Assembly (NCBI RefSeq): GCF_000235365.1
Contig: NC_016452.1
Location: 62,001-126,000, forward strand
DNA: 64,000 nt
Direction: 5' to 3'
Source of the DNA: Eremothecium cymbalariae DBVPG#7215
Taxonomy: Eukaryota; Ascomycota; Saccharomycetes; Saccharomycetales; Saccharomycetaceae
Both the position numbers and the translations under genes were made by a program. This document shows positions 28,697-40,144 of the stretch, piece by piece (position 1 is the stretch's first letter; each line of letters opens with the position of its first letter). A model generated the notes under the pieces. It was not told the origin of the DNA and ran no database searches. It worked only from the letters and a program-made list of their open reading frames with translations.

Positions 28697-29689
28697 CTAA
28701 TTTATATAATCAAGAAATAAAATTAATAAGCCAAAAATAATAGCCATGTATATAACCAACTTAGCCGATTTACCTCCACGGTCTTGTGCCTTTCTTAGTT
28801 GACGGTTACCCTGTTGAATGTCCAGTTCAACATCATCATTATTGTCAAGCAATGTATTGATATTCTGCGTCTGAATCTGTAAATGAGTGCTCAATTCGTT
28901 TTGCAAAGATGCTACTTCCATGACCGCTTTGGACAATTTCTGCACTCTTTCAAGTTCCTGAGATTTTTGATTCAGTAGCTCTTCATGCTCTGTCTCTAAA
29001 ACTTGTATCTGCTCCTGTGTGAGCTTGGACATGGTTTCTTTGTATTGCTTGATCTCGTCCTGCGTCGTTTCAATTGTCGGCGACTGTGCAACAGTGCCAA
29101 CAGAGTTCGTCGGAACATACAAATGGGCATTAAAATCTATAGATTCCAGTTCTTTCTGTCGCGAGAGCCTTTCTCGCTGCATTTGGGATAAAAGCGATGA
29201 AGTAGACGTCAGCCACATGCCTAGTGATTGTAACACACCTGTCCTATACTGATTATTCGTGCTATGGAAATCCGCGACTTCCTGCGACCGTCCACTCAGC
29301 ATGCCTACCAAGTCTAAACGTGTGCCCGATATAAATTTTGTATTTACAACCTTTTGTCGTTCCAGTTCATATTTCTCCATATGCTTGAGCTTCTCTAAAT
29401 ATTCTTGCAACTGTAACCTAACCTCAACATCAAAATCATTCTTCTCTTGTTCCGACATATCAACCTCGCCCAGATATTCTACTTGTAAAGACAAAATAAC
29501 CTTCCTCAATTCTATTATATGCTTTAGAAGATCGCTACATTCCTCTAGAAATGTGTCGCTGACTGTAAATTTGGTTCTCCATTGCTTCCTCTTCTTGACC
29601 TCCACCTCTGATACTACTAATACATCTCCTTCCCTAGCTTCACCAATCACCTCCACGTATTTCCTAAACAAAGGCGTAAGGTTAGACAT
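28697..29689 (-). CDS. UFE1: ER t-SNARE Ufe1 (syntaxin 18 family)
   Basis: Protein of 330 residues from the ATG at 29689 (MSNLTPLFRKYVEV; S. cerevisiae starts MSDLTPIFRKYV). The Qa-SNARE helix is at about 235-295 (KLTQEQIQVLETEHEELLNQK ... NTLLDNNDDVELDIQQGN). The C-terminal anchor is at about 311-328 (LVIYMAIIFGLLILFLD). Ufe1 accepts Golgi-to-ER COPI vesicles and takes part in ER homotypic fusion. It ends 32 bases from the convergent HBS1/SKI7. Synteny: YOR075W. Confidence 0.95.
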   Translation of the reverse strand: MSNLTPLFRKYVEVIGEAREGDVLVVSEVEVKKRKQWRTKFTVSDTFLEECSDLLKHIIELRKVILSLQVEYLGEVDMSEQEKNDFDVEVRLQLQEYLEKLKHMEKYELERQKVVNTKFISGTRLDLVGMLSGRSQEVADFHSTNNQYRTGVLQSLGMWLTSTSSLLSQMQRERLSRQKELESIDFNAHLYVPTNSVGTVAQSPTIETTQDEIKQYKETMSKLTQEQIQVLETEHEELLNQKSQELERVQKLSKAVMEVASLQNELSTHLQIQTQNINTLLDNNDDVELDIQQGNRQLRKAQDRGGKSAKLVIYMAIIFGLLILFLDYIN

Positions 29690-29863
29690 CACGAGAACAC
29701 GCCTAACTTATGAACCAGCTTTCTATAATATTTTAACTAACTGTTCACTGCTCTTATTACTTGGCATTTTAAAGGTATGAAATGAACAATCGAATATAGT
29801 ATCATTATGTACGTGTTAACATCATAGTTTACGAAACACGAATTTTGGAATTCTTGTAATTTA

Positions 29864-29869
29864 ACGCGT
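29864..29869. promoter_or_regulatory. MluI cell-cycle box (ACGCGT) upstream of CDC21
   Basis: ACGCGT sits 109 bases before the CDC21 ATG, within the 288-base UFE1/CDC21 divergent promoter. S. cerevisiae CDC21 is a classic MBF target with such boxes, so S-phase induction is a reasonable inference. Confidence 0.75.
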
Positions 29870-29959
29870 TCAATGGGCATCTCTCAACACTTATAAAAGG
29901 AACATCAGAAGCTCTATAGTTGATGGATTAACGTATTTCATCCAAGGGTAATAGGATAG

Positions 29960-30913
<954 letters not shown>

Positions 30914-30989
30914 TTAATTATATAAGATTACATATACTTACGAAGAGTACTTAACGATGCCTGTTGCCAGAAAAAATAGGCAGCTATAA

Positions 30990-32861
30990 TTAAACTTTAA
31001 AAGGGGTAACTTTCTTAATTCCTTGTCTTTCTGCCTTTGCTCTGGCCCTATGCGTTTTTGGCATGCTGCTGCATTTTGCACCCCCAATCAAATCAAAGAC
31101 CGATAGATCGTCCTCACTCAGTCGAAAGCTAGATTTTGATGACTCATCGATATAATATGAGTTCTCGTCGCTAATATCACCAACTATGGGCTTTTTTGAA
31201 AGCACTTTTTTGTTTTTTTGGTTAACATATCGTTTGTTCGTTATATCTTTCAGCACCATTGGTTTTCTAATAGGTGACTCGTTGATACGCCGCTCCTTTA
31301 AAACAGGAGGAAGTTGTAGAACGATCTTGTTTTTCTCGTTATTTTCTGAAATTATTTGTTCCTCTATGTGTTCTTGTTCGTTTACCTCTGCTTCATTCCT
31401 ATTTCTATTGTCATCAATGCTATTCTCTTCCTTGTGTAATGATTTTGAATGATTCAGTTCTTCACAACGTGCAGATCCAACACCTTTTGATTTTCTTAGC
31501 CGGCGGTTAGTGGTGACCTGAAGTTCGTGAATGTCTGTCACAGTTGTAGCATCAACTAGTTTATCGGTCGGCCTCCTCATCTTTGCTCTAAGTGATGGCC
31601 ATTTGTAATCAACTGCCTTACCCCTTGTTCTCCTAGGCCTTGTTGAATCATTGTAGCCATTTTGAGGCATCACTTCGTCCACCACAATCTTCCGTTGATT
31701 CAAACGTGGAGGCTTCATGGAATGTTTGATCTTAGATTGTGATGATAACGGTATCTGTACGAAGGGCATCTTTGAGGAAATCAATTCAGAGTGGTCCTGC
31801 AAGTTAGTAGCTACTACAAATGTTGTTTCTTTCTCTTTGTTATCTTTGTAAACTTCTAGTTTAGATTTACTTGTATTAGAAACCTCTGCTGATTCATCTT
31901 CTTCCTCTGGGATAAAATATTCTATAATCGAATGTGTGAAGTTTGCTGTTTCGTCATGTTGGTTATCATCTCTTAAATCCTTTTCGGCATCCAAAATCTC
32001 CTCATCTAGTTCTTCTTCTCGTTCATCCTCCTCCAACTCAGTTGTACGTAATCCTTGTGTTTTTTGCATAGAGGCGGCTTCCTGCGAGTTCATGTGCTCA
32101 TTATCTATATCGTCATGATTCATTTCCTCATTTATTGTACCTGTAGCAATTGACCTTCTGTCCTCATCTGTAGGTTTTGGGCTCTCGAAATCCTTCAGCG
32201 CGTTTTCCAAACTATCATTTGAGAAATCAAAATCTGAAGGAATGAATAACGATTCTCTCCGAGAGCTCTTTCTCCTTTTCTTTTTCAGTGGCTGAGTTTC
32301 TTCTAGATTGATTTCAATACTGCTACTATCGTTTAGCTGCTGATTACTACATTCCACTTCATTAGTACTTTCCGTATGATTGTTGCAATTATCTTTATTA
32401 ATCGGTACGTTAAATTCTACGACCTTGGGCGATGATATTCCATATTCGGTGTTCTTAAACCTTTTTAATGTAGACTTTTTGTTAGCAATTCCACATTCTT
32501 GCAGGCCTTGCTGTTCTCTGATTACTGTGAATAAGTTGACAACGTCATCAAACCTTTGAAGCACGTCATGTTCCAACAAATTAAAGCTCTCATTAAGTCT
32601 TTCTTTGAACTTTAGCTCTGTTACAGACACACGACTCCTTAATTGTACATTTTCTTGGACTAATTCACTAATTTTAGTCTCTAAATCTGCAACTTTAATC
32701 ATCAGCATCGAGTTAGATTTGGCCAATTGTGAGTTTTGTTGTGTGTAATTACTCCGCATTTGTTCGAACTGCTGTTTTTGAAGACTTATCAAGTCTAGGT
32801 ACTCCTGTACCGAATTTGACTGCTGTTTGCCTCTGCCAGTCCTTTTCAGAGCTCTTCCCAT
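30990..32861 (-). CDS. SGO1: Shugoshin Sgo1
   Basis: Protein of 623 residues (S. cerevisiae Sgo1 is 590). An N-terminal coiled coil (about 18-90; SLLAK-type NSQLAKSNSMLMIKVADLE) binds PP2A. A basic SGO motif lies near 405-440 (TRRTRGKAVDYKWPSLRAKM). Between them are acidic Ser-rich stretches. Near the C-terminus SSFRLSEDDLSVFDLIG matches the conserved end of yeast Sgo1. Sgo1 protects centromeric cohesin, recruits PP2A-Rts1 and the CPC, and senses tension. Synteny: YOR073W. Confidence 0.94.
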   Translation of the reverse strand: MGRALKRTGRGKQQSNSVQEYLDLISLQKQQFEQMRSNYTQQNSQLAKSNSMLMIKVADLETKISELVQENVQLRSRVSVTELKFKERLNESFNLLEHDVLQRFDDVVNLFTVIREQQGLQECGIANKKSTLKRFKNTEYGISSPKVVEFNVPINKDNCNNHTESTNEVECSNQQLNDSSSIEINLEETQPLKKKRRKSSRRESLFIPSDFDFSNDSLENALKDFESPKPTDEDRRSIATGTINEEMNHDDIDNEHMNSQEAASMQKTQGLRTTELEEDEREEELDEEILDAEKDLRDDNQHDETANFTHSIIEYFIPEEEDESAEVSNTSKSKLEVYKDNKEKETTFVVATNLQDHSELISSKMPFVQIPLSSQSKIKHSMKPPRLNQRKIVVDEVMPQNGYNDSTRPRRTRGKAVDYKWPSLRAKMRRPTDKLVDATTVTDIHELQVTTNRRLRKSKGVGSARCEELNHSKSLHKEENSIDDNRNRNEAEVNEQEHIEEQIISENNEKNKIVLQLPPVLKERRINESPIRKPMVLKDITNKRYVNQKNKKVLSKKPIVGDISDENSYYIDESSKSSFRLSEDDLSVFDLIGGAKCSSMPKTHRARAKAERQGIKKVTPFKV

Positions 32862-33220
32862 TGTTAAATAGTGTAAATTAGAGCTAGAAATTACGTGGTT
32901 GTTTTTGGATCTGACAGCTAACTAACTTACTTGATGAGATCTAGAAATGATATATAAACAAACGAACCGCCAAATACCCAATACCTTTTTGTACACAAGT
33001 ATTATCGTAGAACGTGACTTTTGATAATATCAGGTTTTAGATAAAGTGGGCATATTTTAGAATGATTTAAATCACGTGATAAATTTCAAACAACGTGTAA
33101 CTCTATATTATTCCTTTCGCGTTGGTAGATAGAACGCTTACCGTTACTCACATCTGCAGTGGTAGCGAACAGGTTTCTATCATTACTGTTTTTCTACCTT
33201 TTCAAAGGAACAGGTACCGA
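32862..33220. promoter_or_regulatory. Divergent promoter SGO1 / DAD2
   Basis: 359 bases, AT-rich. Contains ATCACGTGAT (33071-33080), a Cbf1-type palindrome, and TTTCGCG (33115-33121), similar to G1/S elements. Both flanking genes serve kinetochores, so shared cell-cycle control is plausible but unproven. Confidence 0.5.
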
Positions 33221-33556
33221 ATGCCCCTGGAGAACGCTTACAAAGCCAAGAAGGATGAGCTTGCATACCTTAGACAGATTACTTCACTGACCGATACGTT
33301 AAAGTCACAACTCGAAGAGTTATCATGTCAGGTGGAACAGATGCACAATAACGCTGAATGCATAGCTGGTGTTATGAAAAATTGGGACTCTATTCTGAAT
33401 TCAATATCACAAGCTTCTTTGTCCTTGCTGCAGTATACGGAAAATGATTATGAGGTGGGTGTATGGGATACTACTAAAAGCGCTGCTGCTAACAAGGAGG
33501 CACCATTGCCAGAAACACTAGTGAGGATAAATGTGGCAAACGAAGACCAGCAATAA
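33221..33556 (+). CDS. DAD2: DASH/DAM1 complex subunit Dad2
   Basis: Protein of 111 residues from the ATG at 33221; the open frame extends upstream only through a TTG. The family core is clear: LRQITSLTDTLKSQLEEL, MKNWDSILNSISQASLSLLQY and the closing PLPETLVRINV (S. cerevisiae PLPETMVRIRV). The protein is largely coiled coil. Dad2 is part of the ring that couples kinetochores to microtubule ends. The acidic insert found before the C-terminal motif in S. cerevisiae is much shorter here. Synteny: YKR083C. Confidence 0.95.
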   Translation: MPLENAYKAKKDELAYLRQITSLTDTLKSQLEELSCQVEQMHNNAECIAGVMKNWDSILNSISQASLSLLQYTENDYEVGVWDTTKSAAANKEAPLPETLVRINVANEDQQ

Positions 33557-33633
33557 GAATCATGCAACTGCATATGTACGTGGAATAGTTAATATACAAC
33601 TTTTGTAACTTTAGAGTAATTAATTAATGCTTA

Positions 33634-36600
33634 TTATTCAACGGTATTCGTTTCATAGTTGATAACGAATTTAGATCCGGTTTCGTTGCTTGCTGAGCCA
33701 ATAAGAGATTGCAAACGAACTTGAAAATCAGGATTCAGACTACGCAAGTCTTCAAGCTCTTTTGTTAAAAGCTTCTTGAACGGTTCCGAATCATCTAGAG
33801 TTCCATACAGAGCGCTTACAATATCGTCACCGATTGAAGTAGCCGATAATGATTCAAAATCTGGTAATTGAATGCCTGCATCAAATAGGCGTTCCCGAAA
33901 AAACTTGAGTAAAACAAAATATACAGGAGTTTCTGTATCGTTAGCAAATTGTTTCCAGTCCGTCATTAAGATGCATCTCCTCCAAACGACTGCTATAATC
34001 ATTTTCCGTTCTTCATCGGGTATTATCCTGTCTAATGTGAGCAGCTTCAAGGCGGAGTAAAAGCCTTCATGCCCTTCAAGAGAAGTGTACAAATCAACAA
34101 TCGCCGACAGTGAAACGGGTGAATTTCTTTTGATCTTGTCTATGAGACTTTCATAATACTTTTTAACTTCCTTACCTGACTTTCGATACCTGGAGTTAAA
34201 GCTAATGCCCATTTGAATCGATGTAAACAAATTTTTTTGTGCATCGATGAGATCCAGATGAGGTTGGACTACTTCCAAAATTTCTAGTTTAGGAGAGTCC
34301 TCCTCAGTAGCTAAAGCACTTAGTTTTGCAATACTCAATTGAACTTGGCGTTGATCAATATCAAAACTATTGTCCGTATTCGAGGTCGCAACAGATGTTA
34401 GGATTTCAGAGGCTATACTGTATTTTTCGTCAAATATATTTCCCAACCATGAAACATAACCGTACTGGGGATGGGTTTCAAAAAACTTGATCAAAAAGTG
34501 ATGATAGTTGGGAAATTGGAAGAATAAATCGTTGATTCTGCCTTGTTCTATGAATGAAGTGAAAATGGATTCCGCGAATTGGAAGTCATATTTAGCAAAA
34601 AATTCCTCGTATATGGGTTGTGCTTGTTCTTTTTTAAATCCATTCAATATTTCAACCAGGCCGCCCAAGTCATGATAGAAGTCTGCAATTTGCAATGCAT
34701 CAGTGGCACGGTTGACTTTGGCTAAAATCTGCACCCATGTTAGATGATTTGCATTGTAGAACTCCATCAATTGCTCATAGTCTTCGGATTTGGAACTGGT
34801 GGATTTATCACGATACCAAATATCGGACTGCTTGCACATATAATACAAAGTCTTAATTAGATCTAGCAGTTTCTTGTCAAACTTTGAAAGCAGCGAAATG
34901 TCATCAGATGAATACACAAGGTGTAATAATATCTTGTTAATATTCACTGGGATTGAAAATTTAGTGAACCATGGAAGAGTAGAGTTGATCTCAGTAATTG
35001 CCAAATTCAGCTTACCATATCTATACTCATTTTCGCCTTCTTCTAAGCAAGCTTGATAAATGACCGAATTGATCAAATCAGCACCAAATGCCTTCAATTC
35101 AATATTGTCAGATGGACGTAAAACTTCGTCCAAGTTAGCTAAAAACTTTTCGAAGATACCTGGAAATTCATTTAATTGAGAAATAAATAACTGCTCCTCG
35201 TCAAGGTTTTCAGACATTAAAGTCTTTTTCCATAATTCTGAGAACTCTTTGTAATTCGAAAGGTTCAGCAATAATGAGAGTGAACTTTTAAGAATTTCGA
35301 AGCTTTCAATCAGAGTTAGTTTGCATTGAGGCGATATTTTGTGATTGAAGTTTGATCTTGTAAATTGCAACAAATTTTCAAAGAGGTCCACCCTTATCTG
35401 TAGATGGCTAGCCAAAGAGTTTAGTCTTGGTGGTATATAGCTTGATGCAGAGAGCAAAATTTCGTTTCCGCTAGTTAATAAATCTTCTTCGATTTCTTCT
35501 CGCTCCAACTCTATGCCATTGGGTAAATTAAATTCGATTGGATTTTCTGAAACTTGAGAAAAATAGACAGCCTGGTCGATGTGAGATTTAATAAACCTCG
35601 ATTCAATGATGTCGCCTATATGTTCTGGCTTAGATTGGATTTTTAAAACACCTTGGTTTTTGTTTATTAAGCAAAGCGCATTGTTGGCATAACCGTATCC
35701 AATAATTACGGCATCATCACGTAAGCTAATTATATCTTCCCACCTGCGTCTGAGAGGATAATTAGAGTCCAACTTTGTTGAAGCCTGTGTCATTACCACG
35801 GCATCTTGGAACAATATGTAAACTGGCGTATTCTCTTCATGATTGGAAAGGTCATGATCAAGGCCACCAGGTATAAATAAGTGGGGTTTCGCTTGGTTGT
35901 TTTGAATATAAGTGTTCAATCTGTATACCGAAAAAATGGAAAAACTGTTGGAAGTTTCTTCAAATTTTATAGTTGTTAAAATATAATAAGATTCCTTGTT
36001 ATCAAATATGGAAGCTAGAACCAAATGTGCAGCAGGATCATGCGGTAATGGATGGGAGTCTAGAACCTGTAAGCTCCCATGGGCGAAAGGATACAAACCC
36101 TGTAGAGAGTCTAAAATTTGCTCGTAGATATTAACTTCAATCCTTTTGTAGCTGTTCATAGTAGCTGAAATATTCCATACCTTGAAGTCACCCCCTCTGG
36201 TAATGGTAGACAGTAGCCTCTCCCCCTTTCCAGTGATCGGACCTGGTCGGATCGACACGATTTCCTTGAACGAATTCATGGAACTAGAAAAGAATCCAAC
36301 TTGTGACTTTACCAGTTGCTGCTTCAACTGCAAACGTGGTTTACCGCTACCATCCCTAATAGTTATTAGCAGCAAACGGCCAAAAGAGGTGGACACCAAA
36401 ACCCCAGTTGGCTCTGCATTGATGATATCTGCGACGCACTCCTTTTCCTTGAATTTTAAATCCAGCTCGATCACCCTAGTCTTCGATATTAATGTCGAAA
36501 CACTGTTAATTGTGTTGATATCCTCATAAAATTGAACTAAGCCTGTAGTGTGGTTTACTATCAAAATACCAGATGACTTTGTCTGGTCGTTATCATCACC

Positions 36601-37008
36601 AGCAGATGGCCATGTAAAACAACACCTGGGTGGAGACGCCAGTATCTGATCTTCCTCATGTAACGGTATTCTTATGAAGTTGGGACGTTTCTGCGACGAA
36701 TTGAAAGGCCAAATATACAAATTATCCTTGTCATTACAGAGAGCGTTCCCTGAATAATTGTCAATGGAACCACGAAATATCTCCCACCCCCCATCAGGAA
36801 GAAAACACAAATTTGGGGCTAATCGGCTGACCACATATTTACTATTTTCAGTCAAAACAACCTCATTGGTGAATTTATTGCTGGTACTCTCTGGAAGAGC
36901 TGAAGAATCCGCTGTTGCTGCGTGGCTGGAGCGATCATCTATAAAGCTAATGTCTTCTGAGACAGAAAGACTTAACTCCTTTCTCAATTGGAACAACGGT
37001 TGCGCCAT
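33634..37008 (-). CDS. NUP133: Nuclear pore Y-complex subunit Nup133
   Basis: Protein of 1124 residues from the ATG at 37008 (MAQPLFQLRKELSLSVSEDIS); an upstream extension begins only with GTG. The N-terminal half reads as a beta-propeller, with strands such as YVVSRLAPNLCFLPDGGWEIF, and the C-terminal half as an alpha-solenoid. Length matches S. cerevisiae Nup133 (1157). Nup133 is a scaffold of the Nup84 subcomplex, needed for pore distribution and mRNA export. It is divergent from RPF2. Synteny: YKR082W. Confidence 0.94.
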   Translation of the reverse strand: MAQPLFQLRKELSLSVSEDISFIDDRSSHAATADSSALPESTSNKFTNEVVLTENSKYVVSRLAPNLCFLPDGGWEIFRGSIDNYSGNALCNDKDNLYIWPFNSSQKRPNFIRIPLHEEDQILASPPRCCFTWPSAGDDNDQTKSSGILIVNHTTGLVQFYEDINTINSVSTLISKTRVIELDLKFKEKECVADIINAEPTGVLVSTSFGRLLLITIRDGSGKPRLQLKQQLVKSQVGFFSSSMNSFKEIVSIRPGPITGKGERLLSTITRGGDFKVWNISATMNSYKRIEVNIYEQILDSLQGLYPFAHGSLQVLDSHPLPHDPAAHLVLASIFDNKESYYILTTIKFEETSNSFSIFSVYRLNTYIQNNQAKPHLFIPGGLDHDLSNHEENTPVYILFQDAVVMTQASTKLDSNYPLRRRWEDIISLRDDAVIIGYGYANNALCLINKNQGVLKIQSKPEHIGDIIESRFIKSHIDQAVYFSQVSENPIEFNLPNGIELEREEIEEDLLTSGNEILLSASSYIPPRLNSLASHLQIRVDLFENLLQFTRSNFNHKISPQCKLTLIESFEILKSSLSLLLNLSNYKEFSELWKKTLMSENLDEEQLFISQLNEFPGIFEKFLANLDEVLRPSDNIELKAFGADLINSVIYQACLEEGENEYRYGKLNLAITEINSTLPWFTKFSIPVNINKILLHLVYSSDDISLLSKFDKKLLDLIKTLYYMCKQSDIWYRDKSTSSKSEDYEQLMEFYNANHLTWVQILAKVNRATDALQIADFYHDLGGLVEILNGFKKEQAQPIYEEFFAKYDFQFAESIFTSFIEQGRINDLFFQFPNYHHFLIKFFETHPQYGYVSWLGNIFDEKYSIASEILTSVATSNTDNSFDIDQRQVQLSIAKLSALATEEDSPKLEILEVVQPHLDLIDAQKNLFTSIQMGISFNSRYRKSGKEVKKYYESLIDKIKRNSPVSLSAIVDLYTSLEGHEGFYSALKLLTLDRIIPDEERKMIIAVVWRRCILMTDWKQFANDTETPVYFVLLKFFRERLFDAGIQLPDFESLSATSIGDDIVSALYGTLDDSEPFKKLLTKELEDLRSLNPDFQVRLQSLIGSASNETGSKFVINYETNTVE

Positions 37009-37163
37009 TTGTAACGAGTGGTCAGTAGTATACCAGGGCACAACTACAAGCCTTCTACAACAGATGGAATCTTGATAAACAAAACTTTCTTACCCAGAAC
37101 CTCGACGCTATGGATTCTCTAAAACACCCGGACACTTCGCCTTGGATTTCTTTTTGAGAACGC

Positions 37164-37202
37164 TGAAAAATTTGTTGAAATACTTTTGGAACATGCGATG
37201 AG
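37164..37202. promoter_or_regulatory. RRPE and PAC motifs upstream of RPF2
   Basis: TGAAAAATTT (37164-37173, RRPE) and GCGATGAG (37195-37202, PAC) lie about 120 and 80 bases before the RPF2 ATG, the standard spacing and order for yeast ribosome-biogenesis genes. These bind Stb3 and Dot6/Tod6, respectively, linking expression to TOR. Confidence 0.85.
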
Positions 37203-37282
37203 GTACTAGTATTAACTTGGAACTTAGTTGATCAGGCATTAAGTAGAAGTTTATTGTAGTCTATTAATAGTATCTAAGGGCT

Positions 37283-38302
37283 ATGATCAGAACTATCAAT
37301 CCAAAAAACGCCAGGGCTAAAAGAGCTCTTGACAAGAAGGAGCCTAAGTTGGTTGAAAATGTTAAGCAGGCGTTGTTCATTCCTGGACAAACATCCAATA
37401 AGTTCTTGCATGAAGCTATGATCGATTTGAGTGGATTTAAGAAGCCAAACATTAAACGGTTTTCGCATAGGAATGATGTGAGGCCATTTGAGGATGTGGA
37501 GCCTATTGAGTTTTATAGTGAGAAGAACGATTGTTCGTTGGTGGTTGTGAGTTCCAACTCGAAGAAAAGGAAAAACAACTTGACGTTTATTCGTACTTTT
37601 GGCTATAAGGTATATGATATGATTGAACTGCAAATTTGCGAGAATTACAAGCTACTTTCTGATTTCAAGAAACAAACGGTGGGTGTTGGTTTGAAACCTA
37701 TTTTTTCATTTCAAGGTGAAGCTTTTGAATCGCATCCTGTGTACAAGCATGTCAAGTCTTTGTTCCTGGACTTTTTCAGAGGAGAGTCTAGTAGCCTTCA
37801 AGACGTTGCTGGTCTTCAATATGTCATTTCCCTGACTGTAGAGGGCGACTTTAAAGAAGGTGAATCACTTCCTAATGTTCTTTTCAGAGTGTACAAGCTG
37901 AAGACTTTTAGATCTTCGCAAGGTGGAAAGAAACTGCCTCGGGTGGAGTTGGAAGAGATTGGTCCTAGATTCGACTTTAAAATCGGTAGAATTCATACAC
38001 CATCGCCGGAGATGGTGAAGGATGCACACAAGAAAGCGAAGCAATTGGAGTTTAAGACCGCCAAGAATGTCGAGATCGATGGAATGGGTGACAAGATAGG
38101 TAGAATCCATGTTGGAAAACAGGACTTGAACCAGCTCCAGACCAGGAAGATGAAGGGCTTAAAGGCTAAGTACGACCAAGTTGATTCCGAAACGGAAGCT
38201 TATATAAACGAAGACGAGCACCATCTAAACGATGACAGCTACGGCGAGGACTATGTCACAGCTAGCGAAATCGAGCCGCCATCCAAAAAGCATAAAAAAT
38301 AG
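37283..38302 (+). CDS. RPF2: 60S biogenesis factor Rpf2 (Brix domain)
   Basis: Protein of 339 residues (S. cerevisiae Rpf2 is 344). A Brix domain spans about 30-240 and includes FIRTFGYKVYDMIELQI and HPVYKHVKSLFLDFFRGES. The C-terminus is Lys/Glu-rich (PPSKKHKK). Rpf2 with Rrs1 brings the 5S RNP (5S rRNA, Rpl5, Rpl11) into the pre-60S particle. The RRPE/PAC pair upstream supports co-regulation with other ribosome-assembly genes. Synteny: YKR081C. Confidence 0.96.
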   Translation: MIRTINPKNARAKRALDKKEPKLVENVKQALFIPGQTSNKFLHEAMIDLSGFKKPNIKRFSHRNDVRPFEDVEPIEFYSEKNDCSLVVVSSNSKKRKNNLTFIRTFGYKVYDMIELQICENYKLLSDFKKQTVGVGLKPIFSFQGEAFESHPVYKHVKSLFLDFFRGESSSLQDVAGLQYVISLTVEGDFKEGESLPNVLFRVYKLKTFRSSQGGKKLPRVELEEIGPRFDFKIGRIHTPSPEMVKDAHKKAKQLEFKTAKNVEIDGMGDKIGRIHVGKQDLNQLQTRKMKGLKAKYDQVDSETEAYINEDEHHLNDDSYGEDYVTASEIEPPSKKHKK

Positions 38303-38423
38303 ACTAGTTTCCTCCTGCACTTTGTATTTAATGTTGTAACATAGATATGTGGAAAAAATCATCCTAGATAAGCACAGCCATATTCTTACTTAAATAGATA
38401 TATCCATATCTTCTATAAACGAT

Positions 38424-39395
38424 TTATTTGCTTCCCTTCAATTTCTGGCTGTTCTCGATTAACCGCAGCATGTTGCGCAGAAGCATTGAGATAGTAACTT
38501 TCCCGGTAGTTGGAACATACAAGGATGCTCTGGTTTTCACAGAGTCGTCAAAATTCTTGTGGGAAGAAAAGTTTATACAAACTGCACCATCCCTGATGTA
38601 CTCTGTGGGGAATTTGTAATTCGCAGAGGGCACGCCAGTGATTAACACATCGGCGTCCTTGCAGCATTCTTGTAGTAGCCCATCGGAGTAATCTCCTATG
38701 TCTTTTACCTGATGTTTCGAGAACTTCAACCCTTCTCCTCGTGTAAACTTTTGGATATTATTAATGTCCACAGAGTAAACAGTGGCACCATCGTTGGCTA
38801 GCAAGGCAGCCAACGGCCTTCCCACAATTTCTGATCGATTAACAACCACACACTTTTTGCCGTATAATCTGTTTCCCTCCGGCAACAGCGTGTTATAGAC
38901 CTTCAAATATTCCAGGATCTTAACCACGGCCAAAGGTGTACATGGAAGCACGGACTTCAACTGCTGGCCTCCGTCCAGATATCTAATGTTGTGGTACAGG
39001 TTTTGATAGTACACATGGTTCAAACCTTCAACGTCCTTCTCTCTGGCAACCACCTGCTGAAGATACTGATCCTGAGCATTTCCAAATACAGGAAAATAAA
39101 CCATAATACCATCCACACTATCATCCATGTTGGCAACAATAATCGCCTCCTCCAAGAAATCCTTGTCTTCTATCTTCCTTAGTTCGTAACGGAACCCCAG
39201 CGACTTGCACGTCTTCTCCGTCCATGAAGCATACATTGCTGCGGCAGGATCATCATTTGCCAGAAACCCCACCAGCAAAGGGCCTTGCGGTCTAGAAGAC
39301 GCCTTAAGCTTCTCCACCTTTGCTGCTATCTCTCCAACATACCGTTCAGCAATGGAAGATGCTAACACTGTGACACCGGGTTTCTCTGCTGACAT
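38424..39395 (-). CDS. MTD1: NAD-dependent methylenetetrahydrofolate dehydrogenase Mtd1
   Basis: Protein of 323 residues (S. cerevisiae Mtd1 is 320). Folate-dehydrogenase blocks include VDGIMVYFPVFGNAQDQYL, LPCTPLAVVKILEYL and the nucleotide-binding VVNRSEIVGRPLAALLANDG. It oxidises 5,10-methylene-THF to methenyl-THF in the cytosol for purine synthesis. Two TGACTC sites upstream (39572-39577 and 39599-39604 on this strand) fit Bas1/Gcn4 control as known for purine genes. Synteny: YKR080W. Confidence 0.96.
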   Translation of the reverse strand: MSAEKPGVTVLASSIAERYVGEIAAKVEKLKASSRPQGPLLVGFLANDDPAAAMYASWTEKTCKSLGFRYELRKIEDKDFLEEAIIVANMDDSVDGIMVYFPVFGNAQDQYLQQVVAREKDVEGLNHVYYQNLYHNIRYLDGGQQLKSVLPCTPLAVVKILEYLKVYNTLLPEGNRLYGKKCVVVNRSEIVGRPLAALLANDGATVYSVDINNIQKFTRGEGLKFSKHQVKDIGDYSDGLLQECCKDADVLITGVPSANYKFPTEYIRDGAVCINFSSHKNFDDSVKTRASLYVPTTGKVTISMLLRNMLRLIENSQKLKGSK

Positions 39396-40144
39396 ACCGC
39401 TATACTAGTCTGATAATACTCTGAAACAAGATCTTCTAATACCACCCACTGTCTACTACCGATATATGTCTATATATAAACCCTATCCATCACACAATTA
39501 TCCCATTCGCAGACAGCCTTTTACCGTTTATTAACTTATTACTTTTTCCATTTAAAGTGCCATTATTGGCAGAGTCAGTTGCACAGTGCAAGCGGAAAGA
39601 GTCAGTGGTAGTCCATGGTCTCTCTCTTGCAAACAGACATTAGAGTCTGCTAGATAGCAGCCATGAAACATAGCTTGGAGTGGGTAAAGTTGAGATAAAT
39701 TCAACTATCAAAGTAAATTTACGACTTTTTGTGTGTTTATAATACGTGCAGTGACATTGAACACTAAAAACACATGCGTGCCCACTATGTATAACCTGGC
39801 GAAACACCACGAAACAAAATCATGGTAAAAGGGTCTAATATATATACCACATAAATTCACTATATGGCGTAGTCATGCGATCCACAACCACTTGGCTACG
39901 CCTCTCTTGCAAAATGGTGGTGATGATTTTGGATGTAGCGATGTGATCACGTGACATGAATTTAATGATTTTTGGGCTTTCTAACTTTCAAAACGACAAT
40001 AATAAAAGTAACTAAAACAATAGTGGGGGTATATCCGCTTTGTTAGAGATTTGTGTCAAGTATCAAGTTTGGAAGCGATTAGAAACAGTATTCTGTGTTG
40101 GTCGGTTTGGGATCATATACTTTGCGGTGAATTATTCGTTCCTG
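39396..40144. promoter_or_regulatory. Divergent promoter MTD1 / GYP1
   Basis: 749 bases without a gene. Two GAGTCA (TGACTC on the MTD1 strand) lie at 39572-39577 and 39599-39604, 27 bases apart, about 180-210 bases from the MTD1 ATG: Bas1/Gcn4-type sites. Nearer GYP1 is TGATCACGTGAC (CACGTG 39948-39953). The GYP1 frame is open upstream to 40040 without an ATG. Confidence 0.6.
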
